From the NCBI GenBank assembly GCA_036346255.1, contig CM070625.1, positions 33,794,520 to 33,858,519 on the forward strand: 64,000 bases of DNA, in the 5' to 3' direction. Positions 34,020-46,702 of the stretch are shown here, piece by piece. Source of the DNA: Ampelocalamus luodianensis (Eukaryota; Streptophyta; Magnoliopsida; Poales; Poaceae). The notes under the pieces were generated by a model that saw only the letters and a program-made list of their open reading frames with translations, was not told where the DNA came from and did not search any database. The stretch's first letter is position 1. Every line of letters begins with the position of its first letter. The translations under genes were made by a program, and so were the position numbers.

Positions 34020-35030
34020 TTTGTGAACAGTGGCAAGAACCACTCGCAACAACCACCGGCCGTTCCGGCGAGGAGCTTCCTCCTCCGACCATGGCCGAGG
34101 TTCGCTCGATCGAGCGAATCGCATGGACCGCACCGGATTCTCGAGGTCATCGCGAGAACACCTCCACTACGCCGGTGCTTCGGTCCGGAGGTGGTGGCCA
34201 CCGGCCTCGTGGTGGGCTTGCGGAGTTTCTCCGCATACGCCCACCTACTTTCTCCGGTCCGAGGACCCTCCGACGCGGATGATTGGTTGCGCTCGCTGAG
34301 CGGAAGCTCAACATCGCCAAAGCCGTGAGCAGAGCGCACTCTTTGCATCCCATCGCCTGAGGGTGCAGACTCTCTTGGTGGGAGAATTTTCGCCATGCAG
34401 CCCGCAGCCACGTTGTCTCGTGGGATGAGTTCCGACCGCTTCCGCCGGGCCCACATCCCCGATGGCCTGATGAAGCTCAAGAAGAAGGAGTTTCTTGCGC
34501 TTGCTGGGCGCAAGTCCAGATCGGAGTATCTTTACGAGTTTAATCACTTGGCTCGTTATGCTCGTGAGGTGGCCTCGGCGAGGCCAAACAGAGAAGTTCA
34601 TGGATGGCTTGTCCGAGGAGCCGCAGACAAGCTATATATTGTGGACTTTGTTGACTTCCGTGCCTTGGTTGACAAGGCCATCGCCGCCGAGCACAAGGTG
34701 AAGGCGCCGGGTGAGTCACGCAAGCGCAAGTCGGAGGCCCATCGGTCTGCACAGCCTGGCCTCACTCGCCCCCGTGTTGGACCCGCACTGGGGCTCGTGC
34801 TTTGGCTTCACCACCGCCGAGGCCGCTGGCGCCGCTGCTCGCCCCCAGCCGCCGTTTCCACGCACGCACTGCGACCAAAGAAGAGTTGCGCCCGCAACCC
34901 ACCGGCCGACGCCACCGCTTCGCTCGCAACAAGAAGGGCCACTATGCTAGCAGCTGCCCTCGAGGACTAGAGCGCCCTCGTCCCAATGGAGGACGCGGCA
35001 AGGGAATGGTCACCCACCGACTGTAAGGTG
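34020..35030 (+). pseudogene. Tekay-type gag remnant
   Basis: Gag blocks appear in several frames: an N-terminal region (34045-34330), a core with IPDGLMKLKKKEFLAL and SEYLYEFNHLARYA (34395-34570), a later core block FMDGLSEEPQTS in another frame (near 34600), VDKAIAAEHKVK (about 34670-34700), and a zinc-knuckle remnant ending KKGHYASSCP (about 34930-34970). Multiple frameshifts separate these pieces. The order and spacing fit Ty3/gypsy gag (capsid then CCHC knuckle). Confidence 0.8.
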
Positions 35031-35099
35031 ATCCAAGACTCGTGGTGTCTCGGAGTGGTCGAGTCAACCACATCTCTACCGAGGAGGCTCGGGAGGCGC

Positions 35100-38000
35100 C
35101 CGACGTTGTGTTGGGTACGCTTCTGTCGCCATCGCCCCGTCAGAGTATTATTTGACTCAAGCATCGCATTCTTTTATTTCGAGATCATTTGTCGCTGATT
35201 GTGACCTTCACTTTGTTCCTTTGGGGATTCTTTGATTATTCGCCTCCCGTTCGGAAATGAGAGTCGATCAAGAATGCCGAGACGCTTCCATTAATATTGA
35301 AGGAGGGAATTCTTGGCGAATCTCATCTTACTTGATTCGGTGCGCCTGGACGTGATTCTTGGCATGGATTAGTTGTCCCAACACTTGGGGCAAATCGATT
35401 ATGCCAGGAAGATGGTCTACCTCACTAGTCCCTCAGGTGAGCGAGTTGGGATTTCACCGCAGCTGCAGGGGCCACATCTTTGTGCACTTGAAGCTAAGCA
35501 AGCCTTGGAGATTCAGGATGTGCCCACAGTGTGTGACTTTGTGGATGTATTCCCTGAAGATTTGCCTGGTATGCCTCCAGTTCGAGACTTGGAGTTTGCT
35601 ATTGAGTTGCTGCCCGGTACCGCTCCAATTTCTAAGGCGCCGTACCGAATGCCTCCTAATGAGTTGGAGGAGCTGAAGAAGCAGTTAGGTGAGCTTTAAG
35701 CAAAGGCCTTCATCCGTCCTAGCTCATCTTCTTGGGGTTGTCCAGTTATTTTTGTGAAGAAGAAGGACAAGACCCTGCGTATGTGTGTTGATTACCGTCC
35801 GCTTAATGAAGTGACGGTGAAGAACAAGTATCCTTTGCCTCGTATTGATGATCTCTTTGATCAGCTGACTGGAGCCTGTGTGTTCTCTAAAATTGACTTG
35901 AGATTGGGCTATCACCGAGTCCGGATCAGGGCTGAGGATATTCCAAAGACGGCGTTCACTACTCGTTATGGCCTTTACGAGTACACTGTCATGTCTTTCG
36001 GCTTGACCAATGCTCCAGCTTTGTTCATGAATCTTATGAACTCGGTGTTCATGGAGTATTTGGATAGGTTTGTTGTGGTTTTCATTGATGACATTCTTAT
36101 CTACTCCAAGAGTGAAGAAGAGCACGCTGAGCATCTGCAGATTGTATTGGGCAAGCTTCGTGAGCACCAGCTGTATGCCAAGTTCAGCAAGTGTGAATTT
36201 TGGTTGAAGGAAGTGGCGTTCTTGGGCCATGTTCTTTCAGCAGGTGGTGTAGCTGTGGACCCTAGAAAAGTCAGTGATGTTCTATCTTGGGGGCAGCCCA
36301 AGTCAGTCACCGATGTGAGGAGTTTTCTTGGTTTAGCGGGCTACTACCGCCGCTTAACCGAGAACTTCTCCAAGATTGCAAAGCCCATGACCGAATTGCT
36401 CAAGAAAGAAAAGAAATTTGTGTGGTCTTCTGCTTGTGATTTGAGTTTTCAAGAACTCAAGAGGCGGTTGACTTCAGCTCCAAAGGCTTGTTCTACCCGA
36501 CATTCATAAGAGCTTCGATATTCATCAGTGATGCCTCGCCGTGGACTCGGTTGTGTTCTTATGCAAGAAGGTAAGGTAATAGCCTATGTATCAAGGCGGC
36601 TTGAGGCCTCATGAACTCAACTATCCTACCCATGACTTGGAGTTAGTCATGCATGGTTCATGCACTTAAGATTTGGCGGTATTACCTTATTGGTAACCGC
36701 TGCGAGGTGTATTCTGATCACAAGAGCTTGAAGTATTTGTTCACCCAGCCAGATCTAAACCTCAGGCAAAGAAGATGGTTGGAATTGATCAAAGATTATG
36801 ATATGGGTATTCAGTATCACCCGGGCAAGGCCAATGTTGTTACCGATGCACTTAGTCGCAAGGTGTATTGCAATATCTTGTTACTTCAAGAGCAACAGTC
36901 TGCCCTTCTTGAAGAATTTCAGCGGCTTAATTTGGGTTTGATTGAGCATGGTTATCTTGCTACCTTGGTTGTGCAACCAACTTTGGTGGATCAAATCAAG
37001 GCTGCCCAGCAGACAGATGTTGGTGTGATTCAAATCAAGCAGAACATCAAGAATGGGACCGCCAAGTGCTTTACTGAGGATGAGCATGGTGTTGTGTGGT
37101 TTGGACAGCGCCTTGTGGTTCCAAAGGTCATGGAATTGCGGGATTTAATTCTCCGCGAAGCTCATGACTCCCCTTTGTCTATTCATCCCGGGGCTACCAA
37201 GATGTACCAAGACCTTCGACAGAGATTCTGGTGGACTCGCATGAAGCGCGAGATTGCCAGGTTCGTTGCTGAGTGCGACGTATGCTGTCGTGTCAAGGCT
37301 GAACATTAGCGTCCGGCAAGTCTTCTTCAGCCTTTGCCAGTGCCCGAGTGGAAGTGGGATTCCGTTGGTATGGACTTTATCACCGGTCTGCCCCGCACTT
37401 CTTCGGGGAAGGATGCTATCTGGGTTGTCATCGATCGATTGACAAAGGTAGCACATTTTCTGCCAGTGCGTACCAATCTCAGTGTTAGTCAGCTGGCGGA
37501 TCTCTATGTATCTCGCATTGTATGCTTGCATGGTGTGCCACGAACGATCGTGTCAGATCGTGGTTCTCTTTTCACCTCTCGCTTTTGGCATAGTCTGCAA
37601 GAGGCGATGGGTACATGTCTTTCTTTCAGTTCAGCTTATCATCCTCAAACTGATGGTCAGACGGAGAGAGTTAACCAAGTGTTGGAAGATATGCTTCGTG
37701 CTTGTGTTCTTTCCTATGGGAAGAAGTGGGAGAAGTGCTTGCCATTTGCAGAGTTCTCCTACAACAACAGTTTCCAAGCTAGTCTTGGCATGGCACCTTT
37801 TGAGGCTTTGTATGGGAGGAGATGTAGAACCCCATTGAACTGGTCGAAACCGTGAGCGTCGCTTCTTGGGCCGATTCCATCAATGAGGCCAAAGCCAAGT
37901 TCACCGATTCGTGAGCATTTGCGCGTGGCCCAGTCCAGGCAAAAGAGCTATGCGGATCGTCGTCGTCGAGAGTTGAGCTTTGAGCCCAATGACTTTGTTT

Positions 38001-38407
38001 ATCTCAAGGTCTCACCCTTGAAGGGCCATCAGCGTTTTGGCGTCAAGGGCAAGCTAGCTCCTCGATATGTTGGGCCTTATCGTATCATCGAGAGGATTGG
38101 AGCTGTTGCATACAGGTTGGAGTTGCCAGCTTCACTTGAGGGAGTGCATGATGTGTTCCATGTGTCACATTTGAAGAAATATCTCCGTGTTCCAATTGAG
38201 GAAACTCCGTTGGAAAATCTCGATGTGCAAGAAAATTTGACCTATCGTGAGCATCCTGTTCGTATTCTCGAAGAATCTGAACGAAGGACAAGGAACCGTG
38301 TCATCAAGTTCCTTAAAGTTCAGTGGTCGAATCATTCCGAGGATGAGGCAACATGGGGGCGCGAGGATCATCTTCGTGCAGATTACCCATCCTTCTTCTT
38401 CGAGTAA
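35100..38407 (+). pseudogene. Tekay-type pol remnant with chromodomain
   Basis: Order: aspartic protease (VRVLFDSS near 35135; VILGMD at about 35350), RT (35754-36509, MKKKDKTLRMCVDYRPLN and VFIDDILIYSKS at about 36079), RNase H (36520-36900, SDHKSLKYLFTQ), integrase (zinc region near 37260; GMDFITGL, IVSDRGSLF and QTDGQTERVNQ give the D, D, E residues), and a chromodomain at 38240-38400 (PVRILEESERRT then FLKVQWSNH). Breaks: an in-frame TAA at 35697, a frameshift near 36500, an in-frame TAG at 37307, a shift near 37855. Without breaks the order is that of an autonomous Tekay polyprotein. Confidence 0.9.
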
Positions 38408-38433
38408 ACAGAATCTCGGGACGAGATTCTTGT

Positions 38434-38448
38434 AAGGGGGGGGGGAGG
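38434..38448 (+). promoter_or_regulatory. polypurine tract of the Tekay-type element
   Basis: AAGGGGGGGGGGAGG three bases before the 3' LTR. The long G run is a risk for miscounted bases. Confidence 0.8.
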
Positions 38449-38451
38449 TTT

Positions 38452-41400
38452 TGTAACATCCCATTATTGGACTTGTGTTTCAAATGTAAGAAAATGGCTA
38501 AGAATTAAAACTTTTTCTTACATCGTGTATTTCCTGTTGTACCAAACAATTCTTGTACAAGGGATTATGGAAATACAAGGTCACAAGTCTATTTGATCCA
38601 AACTATGATATCCCAAAAATAATCTTGTCAAATATTGTGATCATCATTGGGAAATATTTTTCCTAAGTTTCGTGGTATGTGGCCCCTCTGAAAAATTTCA
38701 CAATTTTAGAAATTGTTTGAATATTTTTAGGGCAATCAAACTGAAATCAGAGCCTTGCAGAATTTTTGGAGATTTATTCACAGTATAAAAACCTCTGAAA
38801 ATTTTACACAAGGTTAATGTCCGAGTTAGCAAGCTCCTGTCAAAATTTCATAATTTTTGGAGTTGTTTTGCTACCTCAAATAAATCCTCAAAGTCTCTGT
38901 TCTAATTTAAAAGTCAAAACCTAAATTCATCAGGCGTTGGGTTGAGTCGACTCGACTCAAGTTAATCGACTCGGTCCACCAACTAATCGCACCGAGTCTC
39001 TCCTTTAAAAGCGCATTGAATTTCAACCGTTGATCGCGATCGCGCGCCCTTATTCTTTTAAACAATCGGACCTTCCGTAGCTTGGTTGAGTTTCAACCGT
39101 TGATCCCCATCCAACCGCCCGATTCACCGAGACGATCGGACCCTCCGGCTGTTGGTTTGAGTCGAGCCGTTGATTAAAATCCAACGCCGCTTGTCCTCTC
39201 ATGTAAACCACGTTTGCGACGTGGGCAACTGAGCCGCTCATTTCTAATCCTAGGCTTGCGATCTCCTTCGTTGTGTTTTAAACCTCGAGGCGTGGCGTAA
39301 TCTCACCGTCCGATTTAGATCGTAGGGCTCGTGGCCGCCGAGCCTTTCCTCCGGTCATTTTCAACCTCTAGGCGTGCATGAACAGTGAGGAGGGATGGCA
39401 GTGTCAAATCGTGCTTCCTACGCCCGCCTCTAGTCGACGCAGGGGTCGTGGAGACACATTCGGCCGTACACACCCTAATGCACATCTTCTACCTTTTCCT
39501 TGTCAGCGCACCTTGTGCTCTGTGCTTTGCCCAAAAGCTTTAGGTCCAAACCCTAATGCCTTCAAAGCCTTATAAGCACCTAGCACACTTCCTGGTGTCT
39601 CTTTAGACCACCCTTAAGCTCCATTTACAGTATTGGAGCTTAACACCTCAAAAATGGCAAGTCGCCATTATTGACCCGAAGAGCTCCATTGGTGTTCTTG
39701 GTGTTCCAGTGGTTCTCCTTCACGTTTCTTTACCCTATTCTTATCTCCTTACTATCTTGAGCATTTCCCCTCACGTAATGTTGGATTTGATTCTCAGGAA
39801 TTGTCCAATTTGGGGTTTGTTCAAATTCGGCTGAAATTGGTCATCTTCTTCCTCAGCTCAGGTGAGTGCTCCATTTTCAAATTACCTGCTCATGTAGCTT
39901 CTGTGGACCATAATGAAGTCAGTATTGATGTTTTGGTATCACTCACTTGGCCTCAGGTGCCATTTTCAACCTTTCTTCTCCAAGTCCCAAAGCCTCCACC
40001 GTGGACCGCCTTCTCCTACCATCTTTGAAGCTTCTCTCCATCAAGGTAGCTTCTATTAGTCCCTAGAGGCTCGCACCCACTTCTTTGACCGCAATGAGCT
40101 TTTGCTATTTTCGTGTTTAGCAGTAGAGGTCCATTTTCGTTTTTTCGGCTAACCGGCGTTCTGGTCTCTCACCGCCGGCGAGAATGCCACCATTAGGTTC
40201 GTAGTGCTATTGCGATTCCATTTTAGTTCTTAGTTGGCGCCGCCGCGGCCAGTGTCGCCGGCGACGAGCCGTTAAAGTTTCTCGGTGGTTTGCCGGCGAG
40301 AACTCTCGTTTTTGTCATTTGGTTAAGGCACATTAATTATCTTGTGATTGCTAATCATTAGTTCATTAATGGTGTCTTAGTCTATGTCGTTGAGCCACTG
40401 ACAGTGGGCCCAACATCCTCAAACCACCGCGTAATCCCGCGCGCTTGGACATCATTAATGCCTAATTATTGGTTAATTAAGGTGTCGGGTGTTCGTTGTC
40501 GGAAATTCACTTTTGAGTCTCTGACGTGCGGGCCCTCCAATCTCTTTAATCACCTCTGTGCTAGTCATTAGGACACATTAATTACTAATCATTATCAATG
40601 ATTGGTGTTTAGTAGTTAATCGCCGTCTTAATGCAACCTCTGTCTCACCGACATGTGGGTCCCTTTAAAATCCTCTCCGCGCACTTAAATCCCGTGCGTG
40701 AGCGCTTGATTGATCGTGGACCGCCGATCCGTGATCAACGCCCGCATCTAGAGTACATTCGACCTCCGCTGTCGCAATCATTCTTGACCGCTGATCTTGA
40801 GATCAACGGTGAGATCTGATATGCATTCGAACCATCCGATCGTTGTGCGCTGGACCGCCCATCCGCAGATCGGCCGTGATTGGCCCAAGCAACCGCACCG
40901 CCCGGATGCCTTCCATCACGCGCGCCGTTGGATCTTGATCCAACGCGGGCTTTTTAGATGTTGCGCGCCGCACTATTCTCGCCAGCAGTGAGCCGTGGAT
41001 TTTAGATCAAGGGTTGTTAAGCGTCCACGTCTTATTATGTGGATTAGGTTTGTCTGTATTTCAGTAAGTAATTATTTCACAACTAAAATGGTATAGAAAA
41101 TTTAGAAATTCATAACAAATTCATTTTTAACCCTTTTAGGTAATTCCAACTGTAATAAATTCTTTTATCACTTAAGTTTAATATAAAAATGCAACTAAGT
41201 GTATTTCAGTAGCAGAAAATTGTATAACTAGAAATAACTTGAATTTTGTCATTTTGAATATTCCAAATAGATTTAGACTTGAAAATGCATATATTTTTCT
41301 CAGATAAATCCAATTTGTGCAAAATCGATTTTGTTAATTTCTCTCTGTTAGTGTACTTTAATATGAAATAGGTTTTAGCATAATTAAAGCTCAGAAAGTA

Positions 41401-43442
41401 ACTTGCATTAGATTTACAAGTTAGAAAAATCATAAGTAAATGTGTATAACTCCAAATTTAGTAACTTCAACTTTGTTGTTAGTAGGATGTCATAATCTTC
41501 TTGCTATAAAAATTTCGACCTTAGACCATTCTCGGAAAATTTCGCCATGAACAAGACTATTAATTAATTAGGTTGATTTTAGGCTGAGGCAGAGTATTTT
41601 GTCTATATCTTTTGCATGTTAAGTCCAAATTGCATGATTTTTATTCCTAAAATTATCTAAAATAATTCTCTAGCTGCTGTATAAATTTCATTAGATTTGG
41701 ATGTCTTTTGTTGTTGGAGTTTATTTGGTGTTCTTCGCTCTTATTGGTTTATCGCCTTTTCGTTAGGTTCAAGACAATATTGTGATTGATTCTGAGCCAC
41801 ACCATCGATTCTGCACTCAAAGAAGGCAAGCGATGTAGCATCATTTGATCATATTGTTCCTACTATTTTCAAATTCTAATATATTGTTTGCAAATTCTAT
41901 GTATGCATTGCTATGTTGTTTTAAACTATTGTCGATAGTTGGCCCAAAGAGTTGCATTATCGTGAGGAAATGTTGATTCCTCTACTACCGAGCCTAGGTT
42001 ACTTGTGTGATTTTGGGTTCACTGGATGGACCCTTGTCACTTAGTAGTTACGTGTCATTATGCTTAGCCATGCTTAGCCATCGGTAGAAATGGGTGGTTA
42101 TCGACTTGTCGATAACCTTGATTACACAAACCGTTATAATCAGATATTTCAGCCTTGTGCTATGTCTAAATTGCAAAACTAAAACTGAAAATGAAAACAA
42201 TTTAGACTTGGGCACAATGTTAAGATGGTGTGATCTTTTGGGTGTGAATGGAATGGTGCCCGGCCGCTTAAGGACCGAACTACTTGTGAGTATCTCATAT
42301 CCGAGCATTCTGCGCGCTAACCACACTAGAGGGATATGGGACCTCTCTTAGCCGAGTACTTTGGGGTGTGTTAATTAATGAGCCGTGGTGGGTTGCATAT
42401 TTAATTATATGCAACATGGACGCGCTTGTGGGGAGAGGAGCACCGCCGAGGCCGGTGTATCTCGCTCCACGTATGGGTCCTTGTGATCCATATTTCGTCG
42501 ACGATCACTAAGGATTAACCCCATACGTGCCTCTTGATTAGCATATTCCATTGGAAAGGTTCAGAGGACTTAGCCGTGCTTCGGCATACCAAAGGAAGTG
42601 TGCTTAATAGCTTGGCAAAAGGCGGTCCAAGTGTGGGTACATTGGTACACCCTCGCAGGATTACAAACTATTCGAATAGCCTCGTCCTAGGTTATGGACA
42701 CGCTTGGATAAGCTTTTCAAGAGTTAGACTACAACCTTTTAAAATTAAATCTTGATGGGTGGTATGAATCAGGGATTCATGCTATTTGTGGTGGCTAATG
42801 GGTTAGTCACTTCTAGGTGGTTACTTTTAATATTGTTACTCGTTGTTATTTCAATGCTTAAAAACTGATTTGTCAAATTGCTTTCAACCTATTACATTAT
42901 CGCAAATGAAACTTGCTTTGCGCGTCCAAAGGACCATATAACCAAATTCCTTTGATACAGCTTTCATGTAGCTATGTATAGGCTTGTTACTCGTAAGTCT
43001 TGCGAGTACATTATTGTACTCACCTGCATTGCTTGTATTGTGCAGAGGAAGGAAGTGAGTCCGATGGGCCTCACTTTTGTGAGTTGTGCTGTGGCAGTGT
43101 GTGGGGCGATTAGCTTGTCGTCCCGGTCGGTTGCCCTGTGGTGTTATGTGGCTAACCGGTCGTCTTTTGGGTTTAAGCCATCTTATGGCAACTTTTGCTT
43201 CCGCTGTTACTTTTGATACTCTTGTCATTTGGCCGGTCGGCTGTGTTGTAATAACTTATATTATGTATGTCTTTTGGTAGACTTGTTATATTCTGTGTAT
43301 GGAATTGATGCACGCTTTGGTATGATGTATGTGTGCTGCGCGCTCGGAAGCACATATCCATCGAGACGCGGGTTATTCTATTTGTGATACTAGAACCAGT
43401 GGAAGGTTAAGTATTACAAGTTTAATAAACCGGGGTCTCACA
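38452..43442 (+). repeat. 3' LTR of the Tekay-type element (4,991 bp)
   Basis: TG to CA, collinear with 28279-33306. It contains many single-base deletions relative to both other long LTRs (see findings). Confidence 0.92.
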
Positions 43443-43662
43443 ACTCCCTACTAACTCAGTAGGTGCCGTTCCTCGTAATCGTTGGTCTGATCGCAAGTGA
43501 GAGTATCACGAACCAGCCACCGGTTGTACCACTTCTTTGCTGCATTGGTAAGAACTTGTAAGAACTGGGTATAAGCTTGAGTGCGAGTGACTTGTGAAAC
43601 TCCAGAACCTAGTAGTCGTAGGGACATATATACTGTGATCTGTTCTTTGTTTTCTACTAACG

Positions 43663-46054
43663 ATGGCAGGTTCAGGGTCACAAGGAGAGAATAGCAGGCC
43701 CAATGCTGAGGAAGATGTACCTCTCACGCCTCGCACGAACGACATCATGCAGCATTTTTCACGCTTGTTGAGTCAACATTCGGAGCGCATTGAGAGAGTT
43801 TTAGATCGCACCAATAACGATCTTGCTGCGATTGCTACACGTGTGGAGCAGCTAGAGAGAGCTCCCCATCCTGTTGCCGCCCCGCCGCCGTTGGCGTTGC
43901 ACAACGCGCCGCACTCCATCCGCTGCTCGCTCGCCTGGGCCGATGAAGTGGAAGAAGAAGAAATGAACAACTACACTGCTGATACGGAAACAGATGGAAT
44001 CAATGTTCACAATGATCGCAACTATCGTCGGCTTCATCATAATCGTCAAGGTATGGAAAGAAATCAACGTGAGGTACGTGACCATAATAATGCCGTTGGT
44101 AAAATTAAATTCACTATGCCATCTTTTGCTGGAAAATATGATCCTGATGCTTATCTCACATGGGAGCTTACAGTAGAACAAAAATTTGCTTGTCATGAAT
44201 TCCCTAAAGATAAGAAAGTTAGGGCTGCTACTCGTGAGTTTTCTGATTTTGCATCAATTTGGTGGAGTGAATATGGTCGTACTCATCAGGACATACCTAG
44301 GACATGGATTGCTTTAAAGAGAGCAATGAGACATAGATTTGTACCTTCATATTATTCACGTGATTTGCTTAATAAATTACAACGCTTAAGACAAGGTAGT
44401 AGTTCAGAGAGGATTATTATCAAGAATTGCAAACCGTTTATTGCGTTGTGATTTAGATGAAATCAAGATGCTAAGATGGCTAGATTTTTGGGAGGTTTAA
44501 ACCGAGAAATTCAGGACATACTTGATTATAAAGAATACAATTCTATCACTCGTTTGTTCCATCTTGCTTGCAAAGCTGAAAGAGAAGTGCAGGGCCGACA
44601 ATCTCGCCCTAGGGGCCATTTAGGAGGATCTTTTACAGGTCAGCCAAGTCAGTAACAACACGTGGCACCCTCCTCAAGCCGTGCGCCCCCTGCTGCTCCT
44701 TCCACTCCTACGCATGTCCCTGAGGCAAGCAAATCTGCAAAGGTACAAATCCCTACAAAAAGTGCTTATTCTGTTGCTTCTACAGGGCGATCTAGAGATC
44801 TCCAATGTCACCGTTGCAAAAGATTTGGGCACTTAATGCGCGATTATCCAAGTCAGCGAGCTTTACTTATCAAGGACAATGGTGAGTACACTTCTGCTAG
44901 CGATATTGAGGAAGAACATGTTTTGGTTGCAACTAACAATACAGGTGATGACACTGAGGAAGAACATATAAGCCATGAGGCAGCTGGCATGTACCAAAAC
45001 TTAGTTGTTCAGCGTGTGCTTAGTGCTCAAATGGAGCTTGCTGAACAAAATCAACGCCACACCTTGTTCCAATCGGGTTCGTCATCAAGGAACGTTCTGT
45101 AAAGTCATCATCGATGGCGGAAGTTGTAACAACCTTGCTAGCACAGACATGGTTGAGAAGCTTGGCTTGACCACAACTCAACACCCTCATCCTTACTACA
45201 TTCAATGGCTGAATTCTTGTGATAAGTTGAAGGTGACTAAACTTGTGCGCGTACATTTTTCTATTGGATCATATCATGATTATGTTGATTGCGATGTCGT
45301 ACCTATGCAAGCATGCTCATTATTATTAGGTAGACCTTGGCAATATGATAGATATACTGAACATCATGGTAGATCTAATCATTATACTTTCACATATAAA
45401 GAAAAGAAAATCACTTTGCTTCCAATGCCTCCTGCTGCTATATTAAAGGATGAATTAGAAAGATCTGCGAAAACAAGTAAGGAGAACACAAGGGATGATC
45501 GTAAGATTATAGCTCCAAGTGAAATTAAATTGAAAGCACCTGTTATGTTATCTAGAAAATCTGCTTGCACTGACTTGGAACAACATCAATCGGAATGCTC
45601 TAGTATAGTTTGCAAAGAATCTTTGTGCCCTTTAGAAGATATGCATGTTTCTTTGTTTCCTGTTGCTACTAACCTTTTCCAGGAAAGTGATGATGTGGAG
45701 ACAATGATTGAGTCGAGGACGACTCCAATTCAAGAAAGGGAGGATGATGAGGACATCAAACCTAAGGATGCAACCATTGCTTCGACCTGCTGCACTGCAT
45801 CCTCTACTTCAACAACATCTTCGCCAATAGGACTTTCGGCTAATGCAAGACTATATTACCCAATTGGATCGAGCTACGTCTACATGCCATGGTGCTACGT
45901 CTACATGCCATGGTATTATGTCTACAAGCCATGGTGCTACCGCATGTGCCAAATCGATACGCTTGGTCGATCGCCGAATCAGCCTAACAAAGACCAACTT
46001 CAAACGGGCATAACTTTCACATACAAAGTCCGTTGGGGGTCCACGAGTACTTGA
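43663..46054 (+). pseudogene. CRM-like gag-protease, with coding sequence entering the 3' LTR
   Basis: Gag begins at 43663 (MAGSGSQGEN) with a retrotransposon-gag domain: KIKFTMPSFAGKYDPDAYL, FASIWWSEYGRTHQDIP and ALKRAMRHRFVPSYY. A CCHC knuckle follows at about 44800 (CHRCKRFGHLMRDYP; the final Cys reads Tyr). The protease starts near 45105 with VIIDGGSCNNLAS and SLLLGRPWQYD. The frame then runs to a stop at 46054, some 310 bases inside the 3' LTR, ending in a Tyr/Trp/Cys-rich tail. Frameshifts near 44410 and 45100 and a stop at 44653 break it. There is no RT or integrase. It is preceded by leader at 43448-43662. Confidence 0.83.
45732..45744 (+). promoter_or_regulatory. polypurine tract of the CRM-like element
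   Basis: AAGAAAGGGAGGA directly before TGATGAGG. The tract lies inside the gag-protease reading frame, as in CRM elements where coding and LTR overlap. Confidence 0.8.
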
Positions 46055-46697
46055 TTGAAATCTTATTTCGTCCTCTTTCCAACGGATCCAGCCTCATCTT
46101 CAAATTCCTTCTGGACTGATCGCAATCAGCTAAACAAGGTGTCATATCACCTGTTTAGGCCAATCTGGGCCTTGTAATCGAACTCAACTTGGCCCATATG
46201 CCGGCGGCCCACCTAGAGGTGTGGTTACTATTCACGTGAACAGTAACCTGCGAGTTTAGTACCTCCCTTCTAGTTCCTTTAGATTTGTGACTCCTCGTTC
46301 CCTATTTAAGGAGGCCGCACCCCGCTAGTTTTCTTGGATTTTGTTTAGTTAAAAGTTAGCCTTGTTGCAACTTCGTGTATTGGCTTGTATCGACTAGACC
46401 AACCATAATACCGCTTCAAAATCCCAACTCAATTCAATATTTCAATTCTTATTTGCAATTTCAGATTGCTTTATCTTTTTCTTGCGTGCTTCTTCGGTGT
46501 ATGCAGGAATCGACCTTCGTGGTCAGGTCATCCGAGTATTCGTGCACGGTTGATAACGACTTGTCAATTAGTTCAGCGATTGCGTGGTTTCGAGCCTTGC
46601 GTGTTCGTAGCCAGGATCGTGAGAGTTGAGCGACGACTACCGAACTTATCTTTCTCATCGAAAGATCGGGCCAACAATCAGACCTTCGGGTTCATCA
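45745..46697 (+). repeat. 3' LTR of the CRM-like element (953 bp)
   Basis: It matches 25775-26731 with few differences. TATA-like CTATTTAAGG at 46302-46311. The right flank GCTGG matches the left flank of the 5' LTR. Confidence 0.88.
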
Positions 46698-46702
46698 GCT
46701 GG

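Larger units (their letters stand above)
28279..43442 (+). mobile_element. full-length Tekay-type (chromodomain) Ty3/gypsy retrotransposon, 15.2 kb
   Basis: Two LTRs of about 5 kb (28279-33306, 38452-43442) start TGTAACATCCC and end TCTCACA (TCTCACG on the left). The duplication ACTCC flanks it at 28274-28278 and 43443-43447. The internal part has a primer site, broken gag and pol with order protease, RT, RNase H, integrase, and a C-terminal chromodomain, then a purine tract. Long LTRs and the chromodomain fit the Tekay/Del clade. It interrupts the leader of the CRM-like element, so it is younger than that element. It is coding-dead through stops and frameshifts. Confidence 0.92.
25775..46697 (+). 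mobile_element. CRM-like non-autonomous Ty3/gypsy element, split by a Tekay insertion
   Basis: Two LTRs (25775-26731 and 45745-46697) begin TGATGAGGACATCA and end GGTTCATCA, matching the TGATG/CATCA ends reported for centromeric CRM elements. The 5-bp duplication GCTGG flanks the whole (25770-25774, 46698-46702). Order: LTR, Met primer site, leader, gag-protease, purine tract, LTR. No RT or integrase exists between protease and the 3' LTR, so it is a deletion derivative. Removing the Tekay insertion (28279-43442 plus one ACTCC) leaves about 5.75 kb. Clade assignment rests on LTR ends, gag/protease similarity and the ORF running into the LTR. Confidence 0.78.
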
